This document shows positions 51,471 through 63,300 of a DNA stretch of 64,000 nucleotides, piece after piece (position 1 is the stretch's first letter; every line of letters begins with the position of its first letter). The stretch spans positions 62,001 to 126,000 of the forward strand of contig NZ_JACDUU010000003.1 in NCBI RefSeq assembly GCF_013760845.1. The letters run 5' to 3'. Below the pieces are notes generated by a model, which was not told the DNA's origin, did no database searches, and worked only from the letters and a program-made list of their open reading frames with translations. This stretch comes from [Anoxybacillus] calidus (GTDB lineage Bacteria > Bacillota > Bacilli > Bacillales > Anoxybacillaceae). The translations under genes and the position numbers were made by a program.

Positions 51471-52404
51471 AAGACGTTGTATCAATTTCTAAATGCTCCT
51501 TTAACTTATTGGAGACGGCTAAACGTTCTTTTTCAGGAACGATTAAGTAATAGGTGCCGTTAATTTTTCTTCCTTTTCCGTTAATATGAAGCTGCTCAAT
51601 TTGTTGGCGCGCATCTTTATAATTGGTTTGGATATCTTTCATTTGTTCGAATGTCATGTTTGTTTTTAAGTTTTTGCCAATAGCTGTTAAAATTTCATCA
51701 TAGTTGACCAAGGAACTAAAGCTTGCTCCTTTTTTAATAACCGCTTCAATAATTTGCTTCTGCCGGTCTTGGCGTCCAAAGTCACCGCGCGGATCTTCAT
51801 AGCGCATGCGTGAATATTTTAAAGCTTTTTCCCCGTCTAAAGTAATTTCTCCTTTTGGAAAGGTGACACCTTCGTACGTAAAAGTGAATGGATTATTGAC
51901 TGTAACACCTCCTACTGCATCGACAATATCTTTGAAGCTTTCCATATTGACTTTAATGTAATAGTCAATTGGGATGTCTAAAAATTGTTCGACGGTTGCC
52001 ATCGTCATTTCCACTCCGCCAAACGCATAGGCATGGTTAATTTTATCTTCAATTCCTTTACCAACGATTTTGGTCCGCGTATCGCGCGGGATGCTGACCA
52101 TCTCAATCGACTTTTTATTCGGGTTAACGGTAACAACAATAAGAGAGTCCGAACGGCCGCGGTCTCCTTTTCGTTCATCGACGCCCATTAGCAAAATCGA
52201 AATCGGCTCTCGCTTTTCAAGAGAAATCGGCTCTGGACGTTTTTCTGAAATGGACCGCTCAATCGGCTCATGCATCAGATTTGCTGTTTGCTTCACATTA
52301 TGGTAAATGGAATAGCCGTAAATCCCAGCAGATAAAAGGATGAATAGTAATCCGCCGCCAATGATCCACAACCATTTTTTTCTTTTGCGTTGTTTTGCTC
52401 GCAT
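51469..52404 (-). CDS. LytR-CpsA-Psr (LCP) family phosphotransferase
   Basis: 311 residues. Cytoplasmic Lys/Arg start, one membrane helix (WLWIIGGGLLFILLSAGIYGY), then the LCP domain with ILLMGVDERKGDRGRSDSLIVVTVNP, SIPRDTRTKI, DKINHAYAFGG and YSRMRYEDPRGDFGRQDRQ. LCP enzymes move lipid-linked teichoic acid or capsule onto peptidoglycan. ATG 52404 has GGGAG 6 nt upstream. Divergent from mnaA, as TagU/LytR is near mnaA in B. subtilis. Confidence 0.93.
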   Translation of the reverse strand: MRAKQRKRKKWLWIIGGGLLFILLSAGIYGYSIYHNVKQTANLMHEPIERSISEKRPEPISLEKREPISILLMGVDERKGDRGRSDSLIVVTVNPNKKSIEMVSIPRDTRTKIVGKGIEDKINHAYAFGGVEMTMATVEQFLDIPIDYYIKVNMESFKDIVDAVGGVTVNNPFTFTYEGVTFPKGEITLDGEKALKYSRMRYEDPRGDFGRQDRQKQIIEAVIKKGASFSSLVNYDEILTAIGKNLKTNMTFEQMKDIQTNYKDARQQIEQLHINGKGRKINGTYYLIVPEKERLAVSNKLKEHLEIDTTS

Positions 52405-52605
52405 GAACATCTCCCTTTTTGTCTTAAATTGTAAATCTAAGGATGATTATAGAGATTTTTATATACAGATACAATAGACAAGGTAAGAATTGTCTATATA
52501 GGTGAAGTAATCATTTGATAAGTGTTGAGGAAATATAGAGGTTATGATAATGTAAGGATTGAAAGTTTACATGGTGAGAAACATTTTACAATTGTAGGTG
52601 AAATT

Positions 52606-53751
52606 ATGTCTGGAAAAATTAAAGTGATGACGATTTTTGGCACGAGACCAGAGGCCATTAAGATGGCTCCGCTTGTTTTAGAGCTTGAAAAATACCCTGA
52701 ACATATAGAATCCATTGTGACCGTAACAGCCCAGCATCGACAAATGCTCGATCAAGTATTGGAAATTTTTAATATTAAACCTGATTACGACTTAAATATT
52801 ATGAAAGACCGCCAAACATTGACAGGAATTACGGTTCGTGCTTTAGAAGGACTTGACAAAGTAATGAAAGAGGTACAGCCGGATTTAGTCCTTGTGCATG
52901 GAGATACAACGACAACGTTTGTGGCGAGTCTTGCGGCGTTTTATAATCAAATTGCCGTTGGTCATGTGGAAGCAGGCTTGCGAACATGGAATAAATACTC
53001 TCCTTTCCCTGAAGAAATGAATCGTCAGCTTACAGGAGTCATTGCTGATCTTCATTTTGCGCCAACGAAAAAAGCGTATGAAAACTTAATCAATGAAAAT
53101 AAAAAAGCCGACTCCATCTTTATTACAGGAAACACGGCGATTGACGCTTTAAAGACAACGGTGACAGAGCGTTATGAACATGAAATTTTAAAGAAAATCG
53201 GCAATGACCGGATGATTTTATTAACGGCACATCGTAGAGAAAATCTAGGCGAATCGATGCGCAATATGTTCCGTGCGATCAAGCGGATTGTCAATGAACA
53301 CGAAGATGTACAGGTTGTTTATCCGGTTCATTTAAATCCAGCCGTACGTGAAGTAGCGGATGAAATCCTTGGTAATGACCCGCGAATCCATTTAATTGAG
53401 CCGTTAGGGGTATTAGATTTCCATAACTTTGCGGCAAGAGCGTTCCTAATTTTGACAGACTCCGGCGGTGTACAGGAAGAAGCACCATCTTTAGGAGTTC
53501 CTGTACTCGTTCTTAGGGATACAACAGAACGTCCTGAGGGCATTGAAGCAGGGACATTAAAATTAGCAGGTACGGATGAAGAAACGATTTATAACATGGC
53601 TTATGAATTATTAAACAATCCAAAAGAATATGAAAAAATGGCAAAAGCATCTAATCCATACGGGGATGGACAAGCTTCTCACCGCATTGTTCAAGCGATT
53701 CTTTATCATTTTGGTAAAACAGAATCTGCTCCAGAACCTTTTACTCTTTAA
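52606..53751 (+). CDS. mnaA: UDP-N-acetylglucosamine 2-epimerase (non-hydrolysing)
   Basis: 381 residues. Interconverts UDP-GlcNAc and UDP-ManNAc, needed for the teichoic acid linkage unit and some capsules. Visible are VMTIFGTRPEAIKMAPLV at the start, VHGDTTTTFVASLAAFY near 98, GHVEAGLRTWNKYSPFPEE near 120 and LTDSGGVQEEAPSLGVPVLVLRDTTERPE near 285-313. ATG 52606 is preceded by TAGGTG; longer in-frame readings back to 52522 lack a site. Confidence 0.95.
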   Translation: MSGKIKVMTIFGTRPEAIKMAPLVLELEKYPEHIESIVTVTAQHRQMLDQVLEIFNIKPDYDLNIMKDRQTLTGITVRALEGLDKVMKEVQPDLVLVHGDTTTTFVASLAAFYNQIAVGHVEAGLRTWNKYSPFPEEMNRQLTGVIADLHFAPTKKAYENLINENKKADSIFITGNTAIDALKTTVTERYEHEILKKIGNDRMILLTAHRRENLGESMRNMFRAIKRIVNEHEDVQVVYPVHLNPAVREVADEILGNDPRIHLIEPLGVLDFHNFAARAFLILTDSGGVQEEAPSLGVPVLVLRDTTERPEGIEAGTLKLAGTDEETIYNMAYELLNNPKEYEKMAKASNPYGDGQASHRIVQAILYHFGKTESAPEPFTL

Positions 53752-53782
53752 AAGAGCGTTGGTATGAACCAATGCTCTTTTA
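53751..53782 (+). terminator. Terminator of mnaA
   Basis: AAAGAGCGTTGGT and ACCAATGCTCTTT pair around ATGA; the stem overlaps the mnaA stop codon. Confidence 0.8.
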
Positions 53783-53869
53783 TTAAGCGGAAAAGGTGAA
53801 ATGTTTTGTCATATTCGACTGCATTATGGTAGAATTATAGATTAGACAATCATTTCTTGGAGGTAATAC

Positions 53870-54259
53870 ATGTTTAACAGTTTGCCACATGGGATAAAAA
53901 TCAGCATTACAAGGTCTATTTCAGCTGCTTTTGAGCAATATATGAAAAGCATTCAGTGGGATGAAAAAAAATATGATTTAGAAGCATTTGTGAATTATTG
54001 GCGGGATTATGCAGAAAAAAATGCTTCTTGGTTCGATAAAATGAATGAAGAAATGAAATCAAATCCCGAGTTCCATGAAGAATTAGCTGCTAAAATCAAT
54101 GAAACGATTGAAAAAATACTCACAGAGCCACCAACAGAAGAACAAATGAAAGAGTTAGACCGTCTCATCCAAGAGCTTGGAATAGAGGATATTGATTATA
54201 CATGTAAAACAGAAGCGAAATATCATATTGATCGGCTAAAGGCCATGTTCGAACAATAA
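53870..54259 (+). CDS. Hypothetical acidic protein
   Basis: 129 residues, no signal or membrane segment, helical and acidic (MNEEMKSNPEFHEELAAKINETIEKILTEPPTEEQMKELDRLIQ). I do not recognise it. GGAGG is 7 nt before ATG. Monocistronic, with its own terminator, between mnaA and galU. Confidence 0.7.
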   Translation: MFNSLPHGIKISITRSISAAFEQYMKSIQWDEKKYDLEAFVNYWRDYAEKNASWFDKMNEEMKSNPEFHEELAAKINETIEKILTEPPTEEQMKELDRLIQELGIEDIDYTCKTEAKYHIDRLKAMFEQ

Positions 54260-54277
54260 ACGTAAGATCGAAACAAT

Positions 54278-54309
54278 AGAACCATTTTTTAAAGATGGTT
54301 CTTTTTTTA
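54278..54309 (+). terminator. Terminator of the hypothetical gene
   Basis: AGAACCAT and ATGGTTCT pair, followed by a run of seven T. Confidence 0.8.
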
Positions 54310-54481
54310 TTGGCTGTTTTCGAAAAGATGTTCCTTCTCCATCGTTTTTTAACCATTAGAGTGAAGGGGTTCATCATTATTTAACATAAATTTAACGGAA
54401 TTTTCCTATTATTTTTAAAGTATGATGTACTACGATAGAGTTATGGAAACTCATATAGCCTAAGTGGAGGAGGAGCCGATA

Positions 54482-55384
54482 TTGCGAATTCGAAAGGCGA
54501 TTATTCCAGCGGCGGGGTTAGGTACACGTTTTTTACCAGCAACAAAAGCACAGCCGAAAGAAATGTTGCCGATTGTCGATAAACCAACGATTCAATATAT
54601 TGTGGAAGAGGCTGTGGCTTCAGGAATCGAAGACATTTTAATCGTTAGCGGACGCGGGAAAAGAGCGATTGAAGATCATTTTGACAAATCGTATGAGTTG
54701 GAAGAAACCCTTGAAAAAAAAGGAAAGTGGGATAAGCTTGAGGAAGTCCAGTCTATTTCTAATATGGTAAATATTCATTATATTAGACAGAAAGAACCAA
54801 AAGGACTCGGACATGCTATTTACTGCGCGCATCGATTTATTGGCGATGAACCTTTTGCGGTTATGCTTGGGGATGATATTGTTCAAAGTGAAATACCGTG
54901 TCTTCGTCAATTAATCGATGTATATGAACGATATCATTGTTCCGTCATTGGTGTTCAACAAGTACCGAAAGAAGATGTCGTAAAGTACGGAATTGTCAGT
55001 GGAAAATATCCAAGTATGGATGACGGTGTATTCCAGATTGATACGTTAATTGAAAAACCTTCGATAGAAGAAGCTCCTTCAAACTATGCGATTATGGGGC
55101 GCTATATTTTGCGTCCGGAAATTTTCAAAGTGTTAGAAAATCTCCCACCTGGTGCCGGAGGGGAAATCCAGCTAACAGATGCGATCCGCATTTTACGAGA
55201 ATCACAGGCTGTTTTAGCTTATCATTTTCAAGGAATTCGTCATGATGTAGGGGATAAATTCGGATTTATAAAAGCGACGATTGATTTTGCATTACAGCGG
55301 GAGGATCTTCGTCCAGAATTGTTGGCGTATTTGAAAAAAATTCTTCATCAGTGTGAGGAAATAAAAGCGGAGGGATCATCTTGA
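54482..55384 (+). CDS. galU: UTP-glucose-1-phosphate uridylyltransferase
   Basis: 300 residues. Makes UDP-glucose from glucose 1-phosphate and [34 protein letters not shown] at the N-terminus, [26 protein letters not shown] near 105-130 and [13 protein letters not shown] near 222 are diagnostic (GtaB/GalU). TTG 54482 is chosen as GGAGGAGG lies 9 nt upstream; GTG 54464 would include that site. Overlaps ugd by 4 bp; its product is the substrate of ugd and galE. Confidence 0.95.
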   Translation: MRIRKAIIPAAGLGTRFLPATKAQPKEMLPIVDKPTIQYIVEEAVASGIEDILIVSGRGKRAIEDHFDKSYELEETLEKKGKWDKLEEVQSISNMVNIHYIRQKEPKGLGHAIYCAHRFIGDEPFAVMLGDDIVQSEIPCLRQLIDVYERYHCSVIGVQQVPKEDVVKYGIVSGKYPSMDDGVFQIDTLIEKPSIEEAPSNYAIMGRYILRPEIFKVLENLPPGAGGEIQLTDAIRILRESQAVLAYHFQGIRHDVGDKFGFIKATIDFALQREDLRPELLAYLKKILHQCEEIKAEGSS

Positions 55385-56712
55385 AAATTGCCATTGCCGG
55401 AACAGGGTACGTAGGCCTCGTTACTGGAGTATGCCTTTCAGAGATTGGTCACGACGTTACGTGTATGGATACGAATCAGCAAAGAATGGATACATTACAA
55501 AAGGGAATCCCTCCGATTTATGAGCCAGGCTTGGAAGAACTACTACGAAAGAACATGGCTCAAGGGCGGTTATATTTTACTGTCGATCCAAAGCAGGCAT
55601 ATTCGAATGCTGATATGATTATGATTGCGGTTGGTACGCCTGAAAATGAAGACGGTTCAGCCGATTTGACATATGTTGAGCAAGCGGCTGAGACGATTGC
55701 CCGGCATATTCAAAAAGATGTGGTTGTTGTAACGAAAAGCACAGTACCTGTTGGAACGAACGAGAAGATTAAGCAGATGATTGAACGAATAAAGCCAGCC
55801 AATGTTCATGTAGAAGTGGCTTCAAACCCAGAATTTTTGCGTGAAGGCTCGGCGATTTATGACACCTTTCATGGTGACCGCATTGTCATTGGTACAGAAA
55901 ATGATAAGGCTGCTGAAGTATTAGAAGAATTGTATCGCCCTCTAGGAATTCCTATTGTAAAAACGGATATTCGCAGTGCGGAAATGATTAAATATGCTTC
56001 CAATGCGTTTTTAGCAACAAAAATTAGTTTTATTAATGAAATTGCTAATATTTGTGAAAAAGTTGGAGCGAATATCGATGATGTTGCGTACGGGATCGGG
56101 TTAGACGAACGGATTGGTCTAAGGTTTTTGCAAGCGGGAATTGGATACGGAGGCTCATGTTTCCCCAAAGATACGAAAGCGCTTGTACAGCTGGCAGGAA
56201 ATGTCCAACATCAATTTGAGTTGCTTGAGGCTGTGATTAAAGTGAATAATTATCAGCAATCTTTGCTCGTCCAAAAAGCAAAAAAATTTTTCGGTTCGCT
56301 ATACGGAAAACGAGCGGCGCTTTTAGGATTATCGTTCAAACCAAATACCGATGATGTGAGGGAAGCCGCTTCACTCGTCATTGCCCGTCAATTATTGCAA
56401 GAAGGGGCAAGCGTCATTGCTTATGATCCTATCGCCGTACCTAATGCGAGAAGATTACTAGGAAGCATGATTGATTATACCGAACAAATCGAAACGGCAT
56501 TAGTTAGAGCTGACATGGCGTTTATTGCAACAGAATGGGACATGATTAAAACCCTTCCTTTACAACAATATTGTGACTTAATGAATAACCCAGTGATTTT
56601 TGATGGGAGAAATTGTTATTCGTTAAACGAAGTACAATCATATCCGATTACCTATATTTCGATTGGAAGAAAAGAAATTATTCAAAAAGAAAGTGTGGAC
56701 TTAAATTGTTAG
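55381..56712 (+). CDS. UDP-glucose 6-dehydrogenase
   Basis: 443 residues. Oxidises UDP-glucose to UDP-glucuronate with two [25 protein letters not shown] at the start, [14 protein letters not shown] near 148-161, the catalytic Cys in [16 protein letters not shown] near 254-269 and the C-terminal domain [20 protein letters not shown] start within the galU stop (TTGA), so coupled. Homologous to TuaD/YwqF; likely target of the CpsD-type kinase. Supplies an acidic exopolymer such as teichuronic acid. Confidence 0.95.
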   Translation: MKIAIAGTGYVGLVTGVCLSEIGHDVTCMDTNQQRMDTLQKGIPPIYEPGLEELLRKNMAQGRLYFTVDPKQAYSNADMIMIAVGTPENEDGSADLTYVEQAAETIARHIQKDVVVVTKSTVPVGTNEKIKQMIERIKPANVHVEVASNPEFLREGSAIYDTFHGDRIVIGTENDKAAEVLEELYRPLGIPIVKTDIRSAEMIKYASNAFLATKISFINEIANICEKVGANIDDVAYGIGLDERIGLRFLQAGIGYGGSCFPKDTKALVQLAGNVQHQFELLEAVIKVNNYQQSLLVQKAKKFFGSLYGKRAALLGLSFKPNTDDVREAASLVIARQLLQEGASVIAYDPIAVPNARRLLGSMIDYTEQIETALVRADMAFIATEWDMIKTLPLQQYCDLMNNPVIFDGRNCYSLNEVQSYPITYISIGRKEIIQKESVDLNC

Positions 56713-56728
56713 CGCAAGCAATGAGCAG

Positions 56729-56771
56729 ATCGACAAGTGAAGGGCATTATCTGGAACTTGTCGATTTTTTT
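56729..56771 (+). terminator. Terminator of galU-ugd
   Basis: ATCGACAAGT and ACTTGTCGAT pair, followed by TTTTTT. Confidence 0.85.
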
Positions 56772-56882
56772 ATGGTGCTTTTGTCGAAATAGACCGATTG
56801 GGTTATTCAGGAAATGTATCCATTATGATAGAATAATAGAAAAAATATAGAAAAACATATCGAAAAAGGAGAGCATGGAAGT

Positions 56883-58277
56883 ATGAGAAAAGGAGTATTT
56901 GTCATTTTTTGTTTGTTGTTGGTCATCGGAGCATCTGGTCCTCTCAACCATGCTTTTGCTGCTAATACTTTTTATGATGTCGGTGCATCTCATCGTGCGA
57001 AAGAAGAAATTTATTATTTGGCACAAGGGCAAATTGTTAGAGGAAATTCATCTGGATATTTCTTTCCAGACAGCTATGTCACAAGAGCGGAGGCGGCTGC
57101 CATCATCGGAAGGTCTCTCAATTTCGATGGAACGCAACGACCAACGACTTTTACTGATGTAGGGAAGGCACATTTTGCTTCTGGATACATACAAGAAGCT
57201 GCAAATCGAAAGATTATTACCGGTTATAAGGACGGTTCTTTTCACCCGAATCAACTCGTAACAAGAGGCGAAATGGCACTGCTTATGAGCCGGGCTTACT
57301 CATTCGACGCGAGTACGATATCAGCTGCTATTCAATCGCTTATAACAAAAGGAATTGCGCAAGGGATGGCAGATGGAACGTTTGGCAAGGACAAGCCTAT
57401 TAAACGCTCGGATTTTGCTGTGTTTATTGCTAGAGCGATTCACCCAAAATATCGTGTAAACTATCAAGCTACTGCTATTCAAGAAGCTACCGTAAATACT
57501 TCATCTCTTAACGTTCGCAAAGGACCTTCTACAAACTTTGACGTCGTTGGCAAGCTCAATAAAGGACAAAAAGTGGAGATCCTGCATAAAGTCGGCAGTT
57601 GGGCCTACATTCGCACTGCAAACATGGAAGGATTTGTACATACAAACTACCTTGATGGGGTTCATCAAAATGATAAGTTACAGGAGTATTTAAAAACACA
57701 AACGATTATTATTGATCCTGGTCACGGCGGCCATGATCCAGGTACGGTAGGCAACGGCTTAAAAGAAAAAGACATCACTCTCAGTGTTGGCTTAAAAGTA
57801 AAATCTCTATTTCAAGGTACAGGGTTTAACATCGCTTTAACGCGCGAGAAGGATGTATATGTGGCTTTAAGCGATAGGGTTGCTTTTGCCAAAAAAATGA
57901 ACGGAGATGTATTTGTCAGTATTCATGTGAATTCGGGTGGCGGAACTGGAACAGAAACGTTTTATTATAGCTCTGCTGCTACCAATCCGTACGTTGAAAA
58001 GAGCAAAAAGCTTGCCCAATTTATTAAAGACCGCTTGATTGAAGCATGGAATTTAAATGACCGTGGTGTTAAAAAAGGGAATCTACATGTGCTTCGGGAA
58101 AACAATATGCCTGCTACTCTAGTAGAGTTGGGCTTTATTGATAATAAAACAGATGTTGCAAAGCTAAGTTCTTCATATTGGCAAGAGAAAGCGGCTAAGG
58201 CCATTTATCTCGGGATTTTAGACTATTATGAGTCTGAAGGAATTGAACTTCAGCCTTTATATGATCGTGTTCAATAG
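56883..58277 (+). CDS. N-acetylmuramoyl-L-alanine amidase with SLH and SH3b domains
   Basis: 464 residues. Signal peptide to about residue 27, three SLH repeats (VTRAEAAAIIGRSL, VTRGEMALLMSRAY, IKRSDFAVFIARAI; about 28-195), an SH3b domain (TSSLNVRKGPSTNFDVVGKL; about 200-258) and an Amidase_3 domain from about 273 with zinc ligands in IIDPGHGGHDPGTVGNG, SIHVNSGGG and ATLVELGFIDN. It cuts the bond between MurNAc and the stem peptide at the S-layer/wall. AAAGGAGAG precedes the ATG. Confidence 0.95.
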   Translation: MRKGVFVIFCLLLVIGASGPLNHAFAANTFYDVGASHRAKEEIYYLAQGQIVRGNSSGYFFPDSYVTRAEAAAIIGRSLNFDGTQRPTTFTDVGKAHFASGYIQEAANRKIITGYKDGSFHPNQLVTRGEMALLMSRAYSFDASTISAAIQSLITKGIAQGMADGTFGKDKPIKRSDFAVFIARAIHPKYRVNYQATAIQEATVNTSSLNVRKGPSTNFDVVGKLNKGQKVEILHKVGSWAYIRTANMEGFVHTNYLDGVHQNDKLQEYLKTQTIIIDPGHGGHDPGTVGNGLKEKDITLSVGLKVKSLFQGTGFNIALTREKDVYVALSDRVAFAKKMNGDVFVSIHVNSGGGTGTETFYYSSAATNPYVEKSKKLAQFIKDRLIEAWNLNDRGVKKGNLHVLRENNMPATLVELGFIDNKTDVAKLSSSYWQEKAAKAIYLGILDYYESEGIELQPLYDRVQ

Positions 58278-58367
58278 GGAGCAAATATTCCTTTTTTTAC
58301 AAGAAGAAAACGATCATGAAAACTAGTAAACTGGTAATAGATTTCTTTATATTGAGAGGTTGTTTGC

Positions 58368-60290
58368 ATGAAGAGATTGCTTCATTTCCTATTAACTTTT
58401 GTAGTTCTCGTCATGGTGTGTTTTGCTCCCGCTAACGTTTCTTTTGCATCGGAAGTCAAGCGTGAAGATGTCATTGTTCTCTTTAAAAACGACATTGATG
58501 AAAGTATTATTGAGAAGCTTCAAGGAAAGGTATATCAACGGTTTGAAACGATTCATGCTTTATCTGTAAGCATGCCGTCGGCTAATGTCCCTGTTTTACG
58601 CCAACATCCAGAAGTCAAGTTTGTTCAGCAAGATCAATTGCTTACTATTCAAGGACAAGTGGTTGGCTGGGGGATGACGAAAACAAAGGCGAACCAAGTG
58701 CACCCTCAAGGCGTTACCGGAAAAGGAGTTAAGATTGCTGTTTTAGATACAGGGATTGATACAAAGCATCCTGATTTGCATGTATCGGGCGGCGCTTGCC
58801 TGCTTACTGAATGCCCGAAATCCTACAATGATGACAATGGGCATGGCACCCATGTAGCAGGTATTATTGCAGCGAAAAACAATAGTATCGGAACAATTGG
58901 GGTAGCTCCTGATGCAAGCATATATGCTGTGAAAGTGCTTGATAGCGAGGGAGTAGGAACAACCTCTACCGTTTTAGCAGGGATTGATTGGGCCATTCGA
59001 CACCATATGGATATTATTAATTTAAGTCTTTCTACGCCTGAATCTGACCCTGCGTTAAAGGCGATGATTGATAAAGCCTATCAGCAAGGGATTCTTATTG
59101 TTTCTGCTGTCGGGAATAATGGGAATTCCCAAGGAACAGGGGATACCGTTGAATATCCTGCTAAATATGACAATGTGATTGCTGTTTCGGCCATTAATCA
59201 AAACAATGTTCGGGTTTCTATCTCAGCGACAGGTCCAGAAGTTGAAGTAGCGGCTCCTGGGGAAGCTATTTACAGCACGGTTCCTGTAGCTTATGATTTT
59301 GACGGTAATAATAACGGATATACATGGATGACGGGGACGTCGATGGCTGCTCCGTTTGTAAGCGGCATATTGGCTTTATATAAACAACAGTATCCGTATA
59401 AAACCAATGTCGAACTACGCGAGCTGTTAAAAACAAATGCAGTTGATTTAGGCAATCCCGGCAAAGACAATTGGTACGGTTATGGACTGGTACAGACTGA
59501 AGGAAGCGAACCGCCGCAGATTGGCGTGCAACTACAATTGAGTAAAGGCGGAATTGTAAAATTTTCTATAAAGTCACTTGGAGACAATGTTCAAGGATAT
59601 AACGTGTATCGTAACGGTAAAAAAGTGAAAGAGTTACAGACTAGTTTGACGTTTACCGACTATGTATTAAAAGGAACTTACCATTATCAGTTTTCTACGA
59701 TATCTAGCAAAGGAAAAGAATCTTCGCTGTCTAGCCCATTTACCGTAACCGTTTCATCGCCATATTATAAAGATTTGACAAATGAAAACTGGTATGCACC
59801 TCATATTATCTATTTATCAAGCCAAGGTGTTGTCACTGGTTTCAATGATAGTACGGTAAGACCGAAATCGCTTGTGAAACGGGCTGAAGCAGTTGCTATG
59901 TTAGGTCGTGCGTTAGGCTTTAATTCAACAAAGCGAAAAACGGTGTTTAAAGATGTAGATCCTGGGAGCTTTGCGTCTGGTTATATTCAATCAGCGTATG
60001 AGCAAGGAATTGTGAGTGGATTTCCGGATGGTACTTTCCGTCCCGACCAGCCGGTAACTCGGGCAGAAATGGCCATTTTGCTATCAAGGGCCTATCAATT
60101 AAGTGACGCAAGCAGTGTTACGTTTAAAGACGTGACGGAGGGCGTGACGGGATATGCTGAGATTTATAAAGTTGCTTCGGCTAATATTACAAAAGGATAT
60201 CCTGATGGAACATTTAAACCATATCAATATATGACCCGTTCAGAGTTTTCCGTATTTGTGGCAAGAGCTGAAAATGAAGAATTTAAATAA
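58368..60290 (+). CDS. Subtilisin-like serine protease with C-terminal SLH domains
   Basis: 640 residues. Signal peptide (to about 27), inhibitor-like prodomain (30-95), S8 catalytic domain with D127 (AVLDTGID), H159 (GHGTHVAGI) and S325 (GTSMAAP), a beta domain (about 380-465) and three SLH repeats (VKRAEAVAMLGRAL, VTRAEMAILLSRAY, MTRSEFSVFVARA). It is thus a protease held on the wall through pyruvylated polymer. It follows the SLH amidase by 90 bp on the same strand and ends at a bidirectional terminator. Confidence 0.94.
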   Translation: MKRLLHFLLTFVVLVMVCFAPANVSFASEVKREDVIVLFKNDIDESIIEKLQGKVYQRFETIHALSVSMPSANVPVLRQHPEVKFVQQDQLLTIQGQVVGWGMTKTKANQVHPQGVTGKGVKIAVLDTGIDTKHPDLHVSGGACLLTECPKSYNDDNGHGTHVAGIIAAKNNSIGTIGVAPDASIYAVKVLDSEGVGTTSTVLAGIDWAIRHHMDIINLSLSTPESDPALKAMIDKAYQQGILIVSAVGNNGNSQGTGDTVEYPAKYDNVIAVSAINQNNVRVSISATGPEVEVAAPGEAIYSTVPVAYDFDGNNNGYTWMTGTSMAAPFVSGILALYKQQYPYKTNVELRELLKTNAVDLGNPGKDNWYGYGLVQTEGSEPPQIGVQLQLSKGGIVKFSIKSLGDNVQGYNVYRNGKKVKELQTSLTFTDYVLKGTYHYQFSTISSKGKESSLSSPFTVTVSSPYYKDLTNENWYAPHIIYLSSQGVVTGFNDSTVRPKSLVKRAEAVAMLGRALGFNSTKRKTVFKDVDPGSFASGYIQSAYEQGIVSGFPDGTFRPDQPVTRAEMAILLSRAYQLSDASSVTFKDVTEGVTGYAEIYKVASANITKGYPDGTFKPYQYMTRSEFSVFVARAENEEFK

Positions 60291-60322
60291 TGGTGTACAC
60301 AAAAGCTTGATTTTCATTCAAT

Positions 60323-60369
60323 AAAGAAGGGATATCTCCATGATGGGGAGATATCCCTTTTTCTTTTTT
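60323..60369. terminator. Bidirectional terminator between two protease genes
   Basis: GGGATATCTCC and GGAGATATCCC pair; T-runs lie on both strands. Confidence 0.88.
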
Positions 60370-63300
60370 ATTCTTCTCTCACAATTAGTTTATACGGGCT
60401 GATGCTTGCATTTCCAAATACGTCTTCGACTTTAATAAAGTATTTTCCTTGTTTAAGCTTCTTGACTAAATATTCGGCATCTCCGCTGCGGTAATAATCC
60501 GCTTTGCCAACTTGGTTACCTTTTGCGTCATAAACCGTAATAACTCCGTCAAGGTCTGAAGGGAGCTCAAGCTTAAATTTATATGTCCGTTCTTCATAGG
60601 CTGTAAACACATAGTAGTCGGCATCGCCTTTATGATTTGTTACGTTCATATAGCCGCTGCCATAGAATGTGTTTTTGTTCGCCTTTTTCAAAGTAGTCCG
60701 TTTGGACGGAATATTATTTCTCACAACTGAACCTTCATCTTCATCTTTTAAATCCGCTTTTGCTAATGTGAATTTGTATGGCATTAACGAAGCAGTGTCT
60801 CCAAAGTAGTTCAGCGTGACGATAAAGTAGCCTTTCGTTTTTGCGGCTCTAAATGCCCCGCGCTCTTCCTCATTATATAAGCCACGGTCGGTGAGCAGTT
60901 CTTTTCCTTCTTCCTCTTTATCTAACTTTTTGTTGCCGTTTGTATCTTCGATGACAATGACTACTGGATCAATCGGTGCTAACAGCTCTTTTGGCAGTTT
61001 CGCATATTTAGCAGGAATACTTAACGGTTCCGTAACAAATCCGTAAAGTCCGTTCTGCTCAGGTTTGAAGTAGTAGATGTCTACATCTTGAGCGGATGCG
61101 AAATTTCCTGTTATTTCCTTGAGTCCGATTTTTGTTGCTTTTTCAAAGTCATCATTATCCTCAAATTTGTCTGCTACACCGCTTACGAGTAATTTAGAAG
61201 TAAATGTATATGATTTAAACGATGGACGGTATGTTTTTTCGTTCAATTTAATATAGTAAGTTTTGCCGCCTTTTAAGCCAACTTGATAAGGATTTTTCAT
61301 CTCCAAGTCGAATTCGTATGAAAGATTAGATCCAATATAAGAGAAGCTTTTTAGTTTTTCATCGTAAGTGAATATTTCCATTGTTGGCACATCATTATGT
61401 TCGCCAGAAGCAAAGCTAAACTCATAAATTCCTGTTTCTTTAGGGGTAAAGGCAAACCAATCTTCATCTCCTGTGTATTGGAAATGACCGCCTGCTGTCT
61501 GACCTAAATGATAAGGCTGAGCCGCTTTACGTATTGTTTCAATAAAATCGTTGCTGCCAAAGAACATTAATGGATCTAATAAAATCTCTTTTAGCTCTTC
61601 TTTTTTCTCTAAATAGGATTCAATGTTACCCTTCATTAGTTCTTCTTCCGGAAGTTCCTGCATCATTGGAAAACCGTCTTCATCTGGCGGTAAAGTTGTC
61701 GAATCAACGGTTAACCGGTAAGGAAGGTGAGAAGAGAAGCTTCTTGTTAAATCAATTTCTGGTTCGCCCAATAAAAGCATCATAAATGGATCAAAGAAAG
61801 GCTTATTTGTTACTTCGATTACATACTCCGTGCCTGGCATCGCATTAAATGTGAGCTCTTCGCCCTCGCCATAACCTTTCTCATTGGCAGAATCAATGAT
61901 AAATTGGTTTTCTACTGGTTCTTCAGCTGGTGCTTCTCCTTCGAGACCAGGTTCACCTTCCAACTTCTCTACGACATATAAGTTGATGGTCGAATCAATG
62001 CCAGGGACTCCAGTTAAAGAAACTTGAACGGTTTGCTCAGTTCCTTCTTCAGACTCTGGTACTGTAAAACGGAAATAATCGCTGTCTCCTGGCAGTGGTT
62101 TCACTTCTTCTTTCGGCTGTTCGCCTTTCGGAATGTCTTCCTCAGCCGATTCTTCTGCTTCTGTATTTTTAGTTGATGTGTCCGTATTTTTGCTGTTTTC
62201 TGTTAGCTCGTTTGTAAAGAAGAGCCACCCATGTTTGCTTTGTGAATTATATGGCAGCGATTCAATCAATAAAGGATTTTCTTCATTGTTGCCATCATCT
62301 AATTTGTTCTTTGTCCGGTCAATGGAAAGCGTATACGTTGATTTGCCGCTTTCATTATAATTGCCTAGTGCGTCTTTTACTCCAATGACGATGGTACCGT
62401 CTTGCGGAACTTCAAATAAGTATCCTTCTTCTTTGCCTGTTGGTACGTCATTGACTGCCGTTTTTATAGATGGTACCGTTTTACCGCTAGGATAGAATAA
62501 GATTTCATATTTATAGTCGTAGTTAGCCGTTCCTTTTAACTTTGTTTGAATGTAATCTCCCTTTTGGACTTTAAACTGATACCAATCGGTTTGGTTTAAT
62601 TTCGTAATGGAACCAGTTTGTACGGAAAGGGATGTAACGTTAATGTTTTTTGCTTTCTTTAATACATCTTTTTCGGCAATGCGAGGATTGGCTGGGATAT
62701 TTTTTGGATTGTATTTTAACGCTGCTACTGGATTGACTAATCCATAGCCGTATTTAAGGTCATATCCTTTCGCGCCTAAATCTTTAGCTGTCTTATTTAA
62801 AATATAGTTAATTTCATATGGTGTAAGCTTTGGATTTTGCGACAGCAACATGGCCACTGTTGCCGTAACGACTGGCGTTGCCATTGATGTTCCGCTCAGG
62901 TTCATAAATGTGGACTTTTTATCTACATCGTAAACAGAGCTATAAATGTCTTCGCCAGGTGCAACCACATCGACGGCAGGTCCATAAGTAGAGAAATCAG
63001 CCAATTCATTTTTCGCGTTCGTTGCCCCAACCCCGATTACACCTTCATAAGCAGCTGGGTATTCATTCATATTTATTCCTGAGTTACCTGCTGCAGCGAC
63101 TACAGTGATGTTTGCGTCAATCGCTTTTTTGATGGCTTCTTCCACAATCGGTGATGGAACGGATGAGCCTAAGCTTAAGTTAATGACTTGTGCTTTTTGG
63201 CGAATCGCTTCTAAAATTCCTTCTGCTACAATGTAGTCTGAACTGAAAAATGAACGATTAAACACATCAATGGAGATGATTTGCGCATTTGGAAATACTC